Source: Flectonema sp. DT1601 (lineage: Eukaryota; Euglenozoa; Diplonemea; Diplonemida; Diplonemidae). From it: DNA of 64,000 nt. Every line of letters begins with the position of its first letter. Positions within the stretch are counted from its first letter, which is position 1. The notes beneath the pieces were generated by a model. The model was not told where the DNA came from and ran no database searches. It saw nothing but the letters and a program-made list of their open reading frames with translations. The position numbers were made by a program, and so were the translations under genes. This document shows positions 20,879-30,714 of the stretch, piece by piece. The stretch lies in the NCBI GenBank assembly GCA_964019425.1, contig OZ025802.1, forward strand, positions 1,168,645 to 1,232,644, written 5' to 3'.

Positions 20879-22675
20879 ATGGAGCTCGCGTTAGTAGTGA
20901 AGGGTCTTCCTGCTACTGTAGAAAAAGATACAGTTTGGAATGTCGATCCTTATAGACCATTAGAGTGGAATGATCAAGTTGATAAATTATGCAAAGCAGT
21001 TGGTTTACAGAAATGTACTATACATTTAGCAAGAGGAACACCTGCTTTGAATTGTAGGCTATCACCGGGTGAATTAGGTATTCAAAAGAGTATTTGGTTG
21101 GAACCGAAATTCGCAGGAGAAAGACATGCCGGTTATCGGTCGTATGTTGAAGACTACGTTACTCGGAATTACGGTCATCAATTTCCAATTGATACGACGT
21201 ACAGCATACCTTCAAAGAAAAAACCTCAAAAACGAAATCACAAACCTCCATCACCCTCCGCATTTAAATTATCCTGGGAAGCAACTGATCCCTACAAAGA
21301 ACTAATGTCTATTGATCATCATCACTATTCCGGAAGTCAGTCTTCTTCAACCATCACAGAAGAACCAACTTATTGTATTGTGTGTAGTAGTCCTGATCCT
21401 TTAATAATGTGTAGAAGTTGCGATAGCGATGGTCGATTTACGTTTTTTTGTGAATTTGGATGCTTTCAACGATGGCATAAACACCCTTCACGGAGAGGTC
21501 ATGAAGGATTAACAATAACAAAGAGAGACCATACTTCTAATCGAAGCAGAAGAGTAAGTGAGCGTCATACTGAAGACATGGATACGACTACAGAAGGATT
21601 CTCTGATGATGGTTGTTGTTATGTTTGTGGTGTTTCAAACAATAGAATGAGATATTGCGGAGATTGTCAAAATTCATTTTGCACTAATTGCTTTGATTCA
21701 TGGCATCGACACAGTAGTCGTGAACATCACAAATCAATTCATAATATGGTTTCGAAAAGCAGAACTCTTATTAAAAGTTGTTATATCTGTTCAACAAGAG
21801 TCGCTGAGTGGACCTGCACAGAATGTAATGAAGGTTTTTGCGCTGGTGACTGCTACACAACTTGGCATAAGAACCCCAGGAGAGGATCTCATGAATTACC
21901 TAAACCCATCCATAATATGGTTCAATCTACGAGACCTGATTTTATTGGAAAGAATCAAACACAAAAACTCGAACATATTATGGATGATCGGCTGTGGTCG
22001 AGAACAGCTGGAGATGTTATTTGTGACTTATGCACTGATAACCTCGCTGTAGTTGTTACACTAGACGAAAGACAAGATCGACTATGCCTTGATTGTTTAA
22101 GTAGTAATCGCTTTGACTATAGTTGTTTACTATGTCCGTTACTTAGAGCATGTGAAGTTTGTGTTAATGATGAACATCGACCTGCTCTATTCCATTGTGA
22201 TGATTGTAAGTTATCAATGTGCCCTCATTGCTTTGCTTTTGAACATACGCCTCATGATATGCAGAAACATCCAATTACTAATTTGTACAATGCTGCAAGA
22301 TCGTTTTTAATTCATCTCCTGCCTTGTTATAAACCATATGTACGTTATGTTGTTGATGTTGGTAAGGGTCCTCCTGACCCTTTACCGTCAGCTCAGGGGA
22401 ACCGCAGTTTAGATTTCGCTGGGTTCTTAACTCTTGCTGTGGTTTCTCCGTTTCCTAAGTGTTTGCAACCAAATTCATTCACTCGTCAATTCCGTTGTTT
22501 TCCGCAGGAAATTATTCTTGCAAAGTCACCTATTGCCGAATCTCACATTCAAGAGAACTGGCCAACAGCTCTCCGGTCTGTTACATCATCAGACAAGTCA
22601 TCCGTATCAAACTTACGTCAGATATATATGGAGACTGGGATCATTCCATTTAATAAGAAAGAGATGAATAGGTGA
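20879..22675 (+). CDS. Protein with five B-box-like zinc fingers, about 598 aa
   Basis: The frame is open from 20783, but the first ATG is at 20879, just after TCTCTTTATCAG (ending 20858), so I start there. After a 150-residue N-terminal region come Cys/His cross-brace units near residues 166, 246, 301, 382 and 425. The first three share a C-x2-C ... C-x2-C ... C-x2-3-C-(F/Y)-x2-W-H core followed by a basic patch and another His, for example CTNCFDSWHRH. The fifth is a plainer CEVC...CDDC...CPHC...H unit. The fourth lacks an obvious final His pair. Arrays of this size suggest a protein-interaction scaffold. No RING or catalytic domain is seen. It shares finger style with the 2422-4617 product. 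The stop is TGA. Confidence 0.85.
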   Translation: MELALVVKGLPATVEKDTVWNVDPYRPLEWNDQVDKLCKAVGLQKCTIHLARGTPALNCRLSPGELGIQKSIWLEPKFAGERHAGYRSYVEDYVTRNYGHQFPIDTTYSIPSKKKPQKRNHKPPSPSAFKLSWEATDPYKELMSIDHHHYSGSQSSSTITEEPTYCIVCSSPDPLIMCRSCDSDGRFTFFCEFGCFQRWHKHPSRRGHEGLTITKRDHTSNRSRRVSERHTEDMDTTTEGFSDDGCCYVCGVSNNRMRYCGDCQNSFCTNCFDSWHRHSSREHHKSIHNMVSKSRTLIKSCYICSTRVAEWTCTECNEGFCAGDCYTTWHKNPRRGSHELPKPIHNMVQSTRPDFIGKNQTQKLEHIMDDRLWSRTAGDVICDLCTDNLAVVVTLDERQDRLCLDCLSSNRFDYSCLLCPLLRACEVCVNDEHRPALFHCDDCKLSMCPHCFAFEHTPHDMQKHPITNLYNAARSFLIHLLPCYKPYVRYVVDVGKGPPDPLPSAQGNRSLDFAGFLTLAVVSPFPKCLQPNSFTRQFRCFPQEIILAKSPIAESHIQENWPTALRSVTSSDKSSVSNLRQIYMETGIIPFNKKEMNR

Positions 22676-23117
22676 CACAATTCAATTTTTTTTCTTTTTT
22701 TTTCAAACGTTTTTGTAAACCTCTTTTTAATTCAGATTATGCGATACTTGCATCGAGTGTCTCAACGTTGTTATTGAACTATGGATCCCCTCTTCTCTGA
22801 AAAGGGGTGATTGTTGTACATCTGTCAGTTTTTTTATTTTGATTTTTTGTTTTTAGAAGTGGACATCAGTCGGGGTTGTATACTAACAACAGATTCTTGC
22901 GATGAAATTTTCAAAAAAAAAAAAAAAAAGAAAAAAAAAAAAAATACGGTTTACATGTGATTTATATTTTAGTTGTAGCATCCTTACTGACTGTGTTTTT
23001 GATCATCTGCGATAATCAAAAATTCGAGTCTTATTTTTTTGACCCGTCGTTGAAATATTTTATTATGTTATTAATTGTTTACTTTTTTTTTTTAATTGTG
23101 TTTTTTAGGAAGCGGGG

Positions 23118-23149
<32 letters not shown>

Positions 23150-23195
23150 GATGTCTTAAATATAAAAAAACACAAAAAATAACAAAAAAAAAAAA
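22676..23195. other. Intergenic region
   Basis: There is no gene. A/T runs lie near 22913-22944 and 23118-23145. TTTTTTAG ending at 23108, behind a long pyrimidine tract, is the nearest acceptor-like site, 87 bases before the Mlo-like ATG. Confidence 0.5.
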
Positions 23196-24566
23196 ATGAT
23201 ACTCCGATTAGCGTGTATTTGCACCTGCCTTTCAGCGGCATCAGCGGCAGGAAGTATATTTAATCTGGATGATGAGTTATTAAATCATCCCTGGCATCTA
23301 TTTGGAATGTTTGTATTGGTAATTGGAATGTCAGTTGGACACGAAGTATTTTTTGAATGGCTCAATTCACAAGTGAAATCATCATCTGGTAAAAAGCTAA
23401 AAGAACACTTGGAACACGAAGTAATGAATCTAGGTTTGATTGGACTGTGGTTGACATTCGTAGACGCTTTAGGAATAACACATGAGATTTGGTCGACAAC
23501 TCTATTTCACTACACTCATTTTGTTTTATTTGTTATGATGATAATCTTAATGGGGCTCACTGGTACTCTTCTTTTCACTATGAAAGTTGTTTGGAAAACT
23601 TGGGTCAGATATGAACGATTTTGGAGACAGATAGAATACGACACAAATATCCCTCAGCGTCAAAAAGAGGTAACCCTTTCAATTTATTGGCACCGAAATC
23701 AAAATGCACAAAGAATGATTAGCTGTTTAGAATTCTTTCAAAAGAATATTCCAAACAGATATAATGATGTTGAGTTCACTCGGTATTTAAAAAAATCTCA
23801 ACGAAGATGGCTGCTACGACTTCTTCACTTAAATAAATATTCATGGGTGTCGTTAGTAGTTGTAATATCACTGATCGCATTATTCTTGCACATCAATAAA
23901 GATAATATTGACAGTGCTCTTGATGTGTTTATTTTCGTTTTCACAGTTGGATGGGGATCTTTATTTAGTATTCTTCTCATAATGGGAAAAACGATTCGTT
24001 CGTTTAGACGATTTTGTCTTGCTATTAGTAAATATCAGGAACTGGCTGATCTAAAAAAAAAACGGAAATTCGATCCCGAGAATCCTCCTGCCTCGCCAAT
24101 GGCTAGTTTCGATATGTCGAAATACTTTTGGAGGGGTGATCCTAATTTTCATATTCAAATTTTACAAATTATTCTTCTGTATCAAGTTTTTTACATGGCG
24201 GTAATAATTGTGAATGTGGTTCCCAAAGCCTATGTCATTCCTATGGGATGGGTTTTGGTTATTTCATCAATGGTTCCAACTATTGCTATATTTGGATTCC
24301 TACTCCCCACTATGATGCCACCATTCACATGTCTTGCTTCTCTTGGTACGTTTTTAGATTTGGAATTGTTGGAGGAAATGGCTTTCGGGTCAGAACGAGA
24401 AGTCGTCCCTCGAAAATTAGCAAATCTCGATTTGAGTATTAAAGCACTACCTTATTCAAGTGTTTATGGTAGTTTTTATCAATCTCCTGGAGCGGGTAGT
24501 GCTAGTTCTAATGTTCAGGTTAACGATCGAGGTCTTGCTTCTCCACTACTCCCTGCTAGCGTATAA
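23196..24566 (+). CDS. Mlo-like seven-span membrane protein, 456 aa
   Basis: The protein starts with a hydrophobic signal-like segment and has about seven further hydrophobic spans (roughly residues 34-56, 78-96, 107-128, 217-234, 243-265, 322-344, 350-374). Family hallmarks are the E-x4-LGLIGLWLTF span, the DALDVFIFVFTVGWGS-type span and the segment KYFWRGDPNFHIQILQIILL, which corresponds to the 'FWF.rP.l.l..IHF.LFQ' block of Mlo proteins. Plant Mlo proteins sit in the plasma membrane, bind calmodulin and have been linked to calcium entry; protist members are poorly studied. I saw no clear calmodulin helix in the Ser/Gly-rich C-terminal tail. The length is close to that of short Mlo proteins. 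Confidence 0.72.
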   Translation: MILRLACICTCLSAASAAGSIFNLDDELLNHPWHLFGMFVLVIGMSVGHEVFFEWLNSQVKSSSGKKLKEHLEHEVMNLGLIGLWLTFVDALGITHEIWSTTLFHYTHFVLFVMMIILMGLTGTLLFTMKVVWKTWVRYERFWRQIEYDTNIPQRQKEVTLSIYWHRNQNAQRMISCLEFFQKNIPNRYNDVEFTRYLKKSQRRWLLRLLHLNKYSWVSLVVVISLIALFLHINKDNIDSALDVFIFVFTVGWGSLFSILLIMGKTIRSFRRFCLAISKYQELADLKKKRKFDPENPPASPMASFDMSKYFWRGDPNFHIQILQIILLYQVFYMAVIIVNVVPKAYVIPMGWVLVISSMVPTIAIFGFLLPTMMPPFTCLASLGTFLDLELLEEMAFGSEREVVPRKLANLDLSIKALPYSSVYGSFYQSPGAGSASSNVQVNDRGLASPLLPASV

Positions 24567-25215
24567 TAGAAAAACACTTTCTCCTAGCTTCTTTCTGGTT
24601 CACTCACACATTGTTGCAGAAATCGTCCACACACACCTTTTGTGATATTGGTTGTGCAAATCAGTGAAAAATGTCTTTTTGTTTGTTTCCTTTGAAATTC
24701 CTTCTTTCCAAAACTGGGGAGGGGGAAAAAAAAAAAAAAAAAAAGGGTTTTATCTACACTTTTCTTGTTGGTGTACATATATTGTGGTCGGGTTCGTTTT
24801 TGAGTCTCTTTTTGCACGGAACAAATACTGTATGAGTGTGTGTGTTGTGTTTCGTGTAGTGGCACCGACACAGCTAACGTTAATAGGAGGGAATGTTCCT
24901 TCTACACTTGTGTACTCTCTCACTCCCAAATCGCAGTAACATGCTGCCCTCCCTCTTTATTTGTGTTTGTTTTTGTAAAATCTGTTTTTTTTTTTTTTTT
25001 TTTTTTTTTTAGACAGACCAAAGGCAACCAAAAGCTGTGACACAGCTATAAATCTTTCCTTAAAATTAAAAAGGGATCGCATACTTTATCCACATTGAGA
25101 TCATTTCTCAGTCGTTGGCATTTCATTCGTTTTCTTTCCGAATTTATACATTTATTTTATTGTCGTCGTGTTTTTCTTTTTGACTCTCTATTCCCGTCTA
25201 AAAAATGTCAACCGA

Positions 25216-25243
25216 CAAACAGCAGTCTCGGTAAGAGAAGCTG
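25216..25243 (+). repeat. Hairpin repeat, copy A
   Basis: This contains AACAGC, AGTCTC and GGTAAGAGAAGCTG in succession. CAGC can pair with GCTG and TCTC with GAGA, leaving GGTAA as the loop. It is the most divergent copy in its flanks. Confidence 0.75.
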
Positions 25244-25532
25244 CCATGATTGAAAGAAGTCACCAAAATCAGTTTTACTATATAAGCCCGGTATGGCGGC
25301 ACAGTTGCTGCTGTACTTGGTATTCAACTGACTGTTGGAGACAGTAGCGCATTCTATTTATCTGCAATCTTGGATGGAGGGGTGTGTTGTGGACTATTTT
25401 TGTTTTTAGCAAAATGACCAACGGTAAGCCATTAGTTGTTTTTGAGCATTCTATTTATTGATCACACCATACTATTAGTTCTTTCAGAACACTTCTGTGT
25501 TTCAATCTATTAGTCTCATACGATGGGATTAC

Positions 25533-25616
25533 CTTGAACAAGTGTCAAACGAATTTGTCACGTCAGCGTCCCATTGCCAACGTTTGGGGGAACAGCAATC
25601 TCGGTAAGAGAAGCTG

Positions 25617-25647
<31 letters not shown>

Positions 25648-25648
25648 C
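25533..25648 (+). repeat. Repeat unit with hairpin, copy B
   Basis: The unit begins with GTGTCAAACGAATTTGTCAC and a GTCAGCGTCCCATTG block, then the hairpin at 25591-25616, and then a T run of over 25 bases. Relative to copies A and C the only change inside the hairpin segment is G to A in the internal loop, so both stems are kept. Confidence 0.75.
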
Positions 25649-25808
25649 CCGCTTGAAAAAAATATATTCAGATTATTTATAATCTTGACATTTACTGCTA
25701 CGTATTCAGATTAAAAGCCAGCAGAAGTCTGGTCTTCTTTGGCTCAGCATGCCAAACGAATTGAATGCCGTGGTACTCCTCCTCCTGTCAATACTTGAAT
25801 TCAGCTTT

Positions 25809-25926
25809 CCTTGGCATGTCAAACAGATTTATCATGTCAGCGTCCCATTGCTAACGTGTTTAATGAACAGCAGTCTCGGTAAGAGAAGCTGATTAGGTTT
25901 GCTTTTTCCTTTTTTTTTTTTTTTTG
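25809..25926 (+). repeat. Repeat unit with hairpin, copy C
   Basis: The block order is as in copy B: ATGTCAAACAGATTTATCAT, GTCAGCGTCCCATTG, the hairpin at 25866-25891, then a T-rich run. It lies about 275 bases after copy B. Confidence 0.75.
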
Positions 25927-26030
25927 TTGTTGTTGTTGTGGGATTTTCCCCACTTCTAGGCGCTACCAAAAAAAAAAAAATTTCTCCTCCTTATGTTTTT
26001 TTTCTTTTTTCTTCTAAACGTGTCTTTTAT

Positions 26031-26105
26031 TTGATTAACAACTACAAATATATTTTCAGTCAAGTACTTGATATTAATACCTAAAGTTGTTACTGTTTTT
26101 ACATC
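26031..26105. repeat. Dispersed repeat B, copy 2
   Basis: This is the partner of 10411-10505, in the same orientation and with the same leading block TTGATTAACAACTACAAATA. The middle is shorter by roughly 20 bases. Confidence 0.75.
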
Positions 26106-26368
26106 GTCAAAGTTTCACCTTTTTTTGAGACTTTTAAAGCGGATTGGTTCCAGACAAACACGGTTTTGATTTATCAAGTAATTAAATAGACAAGAGATGC
26201 TCAACTGGATGGTTCATGTGCAAGTTACCTTTTACAATATTCAGATTATTTATAATCTTGAGACCGCGTATCCAGATTAATAGCTGACAATACGTTAAAT
26301 GAAGTGAATTAAAGCTCTTTGGCATGTCAAACAAATTATTAATAGGTGAATGCCGCGATATATTAATA

Positions 26369-26500
26369 CTGTAATTATAAATATCATGGTGTATAAAAAA
26401 TTTGGAGTATAACGACTTTGGATATAATAAAGATGGTGGATTTGGCCATTTTTTTGGAGATTTGGAGACTTTTTATACACCGTGATATTTATAATTACGG
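26369..26500. mobile_element. MITE-like element with 31-bp inverted repeats and TA target duplication
   Basis: The left end begins CTGTAATTATAAATATCA and continues TGGTGTATAAAAA. The right end is its reverse complement over about 31 bases, with two mismatches (outer end reads TGATATTTATAATTACGG). Both ends are flanked by TA (26367-26368 and 26501-26502). At 132 bp it has no coding capacity. TA duplication plus terminal inverted repeats is the pattern of non-autonomous Tc1/mariner-type DNA transposons. No transposase lies in the window. The close match of the ends suggests fairly recent insertion. Confidence 0.75.
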
Positions 26501-26612
26501 TACTTATTTTTTTAAAAAAAAAAAAAAAAAACAACAACAACGCAATTTTTTTTTCTTCTCATAGTTATGAGGTTTACCCTTGCGAACCATCACGTTACGG
26601 ATGGTTGTTATT

Positions 26613-26636
26613 TTTATTATTATTATTATTATTATT
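26613..26636. repeat. (TTA)n microsatellite
   Basis: About eight tandem TTA units lie in non-coding DNA. Confidence 0.85.
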
Positions 26637-27797
26637 TTTTTTTGATTTGACACTCAAAATAGTAAACAGTTTTTTTTTTTTGCAGCGAGTTATATTTTTT
26701 TATTTTGAACGACGAAAAAGGAAATTGTGTCTTAGCTGACATCATTGCCTGACTTGTAGTGTTATGTTTTTTTTTTCCTCCTTTTCTTTCTTCTTGATCT
26801 CGCCCACGATATCAGTGTTTGTATATTAGTAGTCAACAACAAGGTGGAAAGCTGAAGATTGGTCTTTTAATTTATAGAAAAAAATTAAATTATTAAAATT
26901 AATTTAATTTTCTTCAACTGAAGCAAATTCAACATTTGAATTATATAAACTAACTCAACAAAAGTAACCCTTGAAGAGTTTCTTTTTTTTTTGATTGACT
27001 AATAATTATTAATACCAAACTTCTGAAGTAATAATATGTAATATAATGTTTTTTTATATCTCTTTTTAAACTCACATTTGGGTGCATTAACGTCTTCATG
27101 ATTTCCATAGTTTCTCAACTTGTTTAAGTAAATCCTCGTAAGGGTTATTTGTTGAATTACTGTTTACGAATCGAATGTCGAAAATGCACAGGACGTTTAC
27201 AGTTGAAGTCCTTATTTATCACTTTTATTTTTAAAAAAAAGTTGATTCTTGTTGTTTGTTTATAAGAAGACATGCCAGTGAGAGTCTCACGGCAGTGCGA
27301 TGCTATTCTCATTCGAGAAGTTGTGTCAGTTTTCGTGGTTTTTTTTTACCTACTATTTATGAAGAACAACCGTTAGTAAATAGAATATCTCACTGTCTGG
27401 TTGGGCTGATAGTGTTATGTTTGTAGGTAATTGTCTTGTTCTTTCTCTTCCTTCTGTCTATCCACATCGTTGGAAACTTTATCTTCATAAGTCATTCCCT
27501 TTAGTCGAAGTAGCTCATTGCCGCAATAATGCTCCCTAAGCTCCCTTTAATGATCTTTGAGAAGCAAGTGGCAGGCAGTCACACAACACTTTTCGCAAGC
27601 TACTCATAATAGTTTGCGTGTATTTTTTTACTGTTTTATGTTTTGGTTTATTTGCTATGTATTGGGACACCGTTCTATCAGCAGCAGACTGCTGTGAGCT
27701 TCATGTAATGTTATTATTCGTTAACAGGTAGATGAGGTGTAGGAGGAGTACACGTGATCGGGTTATCAAATCTTTTAGTTTTTAGGAAAACACACAC

Positions 27798-28244
27798 ATG
27801 GGAAACTTGTGTTCGAAAACTGAAAGAAATAGTACTAGAGGAAAGGATTGACTCGCAGCGAGGGGTAGGTCCCGTCACCAGAGGTCGTCAGATTGTAGTG
27901 GTTCATCAACACCACTGACACTTGATAATCGTCCAAGTTGGGAAATTGTTGCTGAAGAAGAAACTGAGAAGACAGGAGAAGATTTGTGGTTGAAATTACG
28001 AACTCACTGGGTACGAACACCACCGAAATCTCCACTGACTCCTGGTCTTGGTTACAGTAACTTATCGACTCCTGGGAGACTTACTAATAAAAAGAGTTTT
28101 CACACTGAAAACAGCAGTTTAAAGATCGGGAGAGCAGCGTTAGTAATGGAACCTAACCCCTCAACATTCCCACAGCCTATACCTCTTAGTTCTTTACTTA
28201 GAGCTTCTACTGGTGTTTTTGGTCAAAATGATTGGCCAGATTAG
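27798..28244 (+). CDS. Possible small N-myristoylated protein, in-frame TGA
   Basis: ATG 27798 begins MGNLCSKTER, a textbook N-myristoylation start (Met-Gly) with a nearby Cys for palmitoylation. It lies 12 bases after a pyrimidine-rich TTTTTAG. The frame meets TGA at 27849-27851, then continues open in the same frame to TAG at 28244. The downstream part looks coding: Ser/Thr/Pro-rich with RTPPKSP and TPGLG motifs that suit proline-directed kinases. TGA is an ordinary stop in other genes here. A short in-frame intron could remove it (for example 27809-27868, 60 nt), though those donors do not fit the usual GT-D-TG-W. Other options are an old pseudogene or a 17-residue peptide plus a separate exon. 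Confidence 0.5.
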
Positions 28245-28479
28245 TTTTTTTTTTTAAAACTTATTTAGGAATCAAACGGTTCCTCGTCATATACACAATC
28301 GTACGGTTTAGTACTTTTTTTTTTTTTTTTAAAACGAATTTCTTTTTCGCCCCTCGTGTTTTTAATTATGATTATACCCGTGTTTCTGATTTACACAGTT
28401 AACGGATTTTACGATTTCATTTGCATGAGGGGACAAACAAACAAAACAAACAAATAAAAATTAGTAGCCTGCTGTCTAG

Positions 28480-28602
28480 ATGAAACGGTCTATTCTTGTG
28501 TCTCACATTCGGGAGGTGAGTTCCAACTCATTATCGGATATCGACTTAGATGAACCGACACCCTTTGTGAGATCTGATGAGCAACTACTGCGGACGCCTT
28601 AA
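28480..28602 (+). CDS. Possible 40-aa protein or terminal exon
   Basis: The frame opens at ATG 28480, directly after a CTAG, and encodes 40 residues with balanced, non-homopolymer codons before TAA. It reads MKRSILVSHIREV, then SLSDIDLDEPTPF, ending RTP. The Ser/Asp/Glu/Pro mix resembles the end of the preceding small ORF (27798-28244), so it may be a second, related small gene or a last exon. I see no pyrimidine tract before it. Confidence 0.35.
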   Translation: MKRSILVSHIREVSSNSLSDIDLDEPTPFVRSDEQLLRTP

Positions 28603-29505
28603 GTTGTTTGTATGATATTTTAAACTAATTCCTCATTCTCATTTCTTAAATTGAATGAGAGATGGTTGGACTTGCGTTTTTCATTAGCTTTTTGTTGTCA
28701 TAAAAGGACTCTTATAAGTTAACATTTTTTTTTTTTTTTTAAATCCTGTGAAATAATCCACTTCAACTCTCTCCTTGCTTATTCTAATTAAGTTTCAGTT
28801 TAGTATTTTGTTATTCTTCTTATTTCAAGCAGCGTGCGTTGTTCGAATTTCCTTTTTCTTACTTTTTATTTTTAATTTTGGAGCAAAAACATACGAATTT
28901 CTACACAAATCTATTTGAAAATGAATTGTTCTCTTTTTTTCTTCATTTCTAAATTTTTTCGCACGCATCTCTTGATGCTATGATTTTAGGCTTTTTGCTC
29001 TATTCTTTTTTTAGTAAATCCTATGCGTGTTTTTTTTTATTTTTTTTTTACGATTTTTGATCCAATCGATTCAGTCCTCGTGCCTTTATGATTGCTATCT
29101 GTTTTTACAGTCTTCTATTTTTGCACGGGCAATGAGTCTTGGTCATTCATTTCTTCATGGTTGTTTATCAAAATGACTACCAACCCGCTTTTCAATAAAA
29201 TTATTTTTCATTTTTTATTAAAATGGTTTAATGAAATATTCGGAATTGTTTCTTCATTCGCCTCTGCCTTCATAAATGATGGTTTGTTCTTAATGAAGAA
29301 AATAATTAACCCCCCTTACTAATAATTTCTACAGTTTCTTTTTTTTTTTTTTTGTTGTGGAAATTAAATTATTAACAATCGTACTAGTAGTATGTGAGTT
29401 TATCCCTGTCGAGTTATTTAATGTATTTTTTTTTTTTTTTTCCACTTAATGTTGAATATTATTTATTCACGAGTATATTTTCTTTTCGTTGTTGTACCGA
29501 CTACG

Positions 29506-29590
29506 AAACTATTCAGATTGAAAGTCAGTATTTCTTATAGTCAGGATTTTGTCTTCGTTCAACGAAACATAAGGCTAATCTGAATAGTTT
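29506..29590. repeat. Short inverted repeat
   Basis: AAACTATTCAGATT (29506-29519) is perfectly complementary to AATCTGAATAGTTT (29577-29590), enclosing 57 bases. The inner end (CAGATTGAAAGTCAG) resembles blocks at about 25705 and 26270, so it may belong to the same repeat family. Confidence 0.6.
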
Positions 29591-30163
29591 TGTGTTGTTT
29601 GTTGTAATTACACGTATGCTATGCTTGAGATATTTTTTCGTAAAAGTACTATTACTGCGTGTTGTTCACTCTCGCGGTGTAATTCAAGATTGTCTACTCA
29701 AATGAGAGTCTTTCAGTTATTTCCTGTAAATATATATCCTCGGCTTTTTAAGTCTTTGTTAAATAAATAAGCTGAAGTCTGCTTGTGCTGTGATGTTAAG
29801 TCAAGGTCTCGAAACGATCCAGATCAGGATGTCTTAGCCAATAGCAGATGATGATAATTATAGTCACTTAACTTCAGGTTTTTTTTCAATAAAAAAATAA
29901 AAAATAAGCACTTGCCCTGCTTTGACAGATATATCACAGGTTGATGATACCTGTGGCTTTTTTCTCCCTTTTTGTTTCTGGTTTGTTTGGTTTTCTTTTC
30001 CTCTCTTATGATTCTTTATATTGCCAGGCCCGTGTTCCTGTTGCACTGATGCAAATCTTCTTATGACTTCCTTCTAAAAGGTTACTCATTGAAGGTACCG
30101 CACACTAATACAAAAGCTTACAGTGGTTGCGGAATACTTGTCGCAAGCCGTTTTCATCTTGGT

Positions 30164-30198
<35 letters not shown>

Positions 30199-30470
30199 GA
30201 CTCTCAGAGAAAAAGAAATTTGAAAAAAAAAAAAAAAAGTAACCTTGTTTTGTAAAATATACAAATTCTCTAATTTTATGTTCCCTACGAGATAACAACA
30301 CTTCTATTCTATTCTTCGCTCGTATTGAATTCTCTCATGTGTGGCTCTACGCACTACAGTTGTCGAAACTTTTGAGTAGTAGTTCTCTTTTAATATCTTT
30401 CTTGCAATCTTGGTTAAATTATTTTTCCTCTTTTTTTATGGATTACACTTACTATTAATTATATTACATC

Positions 30471-30710
30471 CTTCACTTGAAGCTAATTCAACAATCCATA
30501 CTGAGTCTTCAGCAACAGTTACGGATTGGGTCCTTTGTTGCTGTGAGTTACCTCCCTGGAGCACTCAACTCACGGTTGGATTAAATAACAAACTAACTAT
30601 ACTTCACCTGAAGCTAATTCAACAATCAATACGGATTGGGTCCTCTGTTTGCTGTGAGTTACCTCCCTAGAGCACTCATAATATACAGCAACGTTGGATT
30701 AAATAACTAT
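30471..30710. repeat. Tandem duplication, two units of about 131 and 109 bp
   Basis: Unit 1 (30471-30601) and unit 2 (30602-30710) share CTTCAC-TGAAGCTAATTC, ACGGATTGGGTCCT, GCTGTGAGTTACCTCCCT, GAGCACTCA and GTTGGATTAAATAAC in the same order. Unit 1 has about 26 extra bases after the first block. It is non-coding. Confidence 0.8.
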
Positions 30711-30714
30711 CTGG

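Larger units (their letters stand above)
24567..27797. other. 3.2-kb gene-free region rich in degenerate repeats
   Basis: No protein gene is supported. Between about 25200 and 26510 the DNA is built of degenerate repeats: three copies of a hairpin motif, paired 'GTCAGCGTCCCATTG' blocks, two 'TTCAGATTATTTATAATCTTGA' type blocks, copy 2 of repeat B, and a MITE-like element. Bases 26613-26636 are a (TTA)n microsatellite. T runs lie near 24989-25010 and 25622-25647. The region ends with TTTTAGTTTTTAG (27773-27785), acceptor-like, before the ATG at 27798. Confidence 0.6.

Noticed and set aside
27849-27851. TGA recoded as an amino acid (altered code or selenocysteine)
   Set aside because: TGA ends the genes at 9714, 20737, 22675 and 49755 in the normal way, and no Cys-like context or selenocysteine element was seen.
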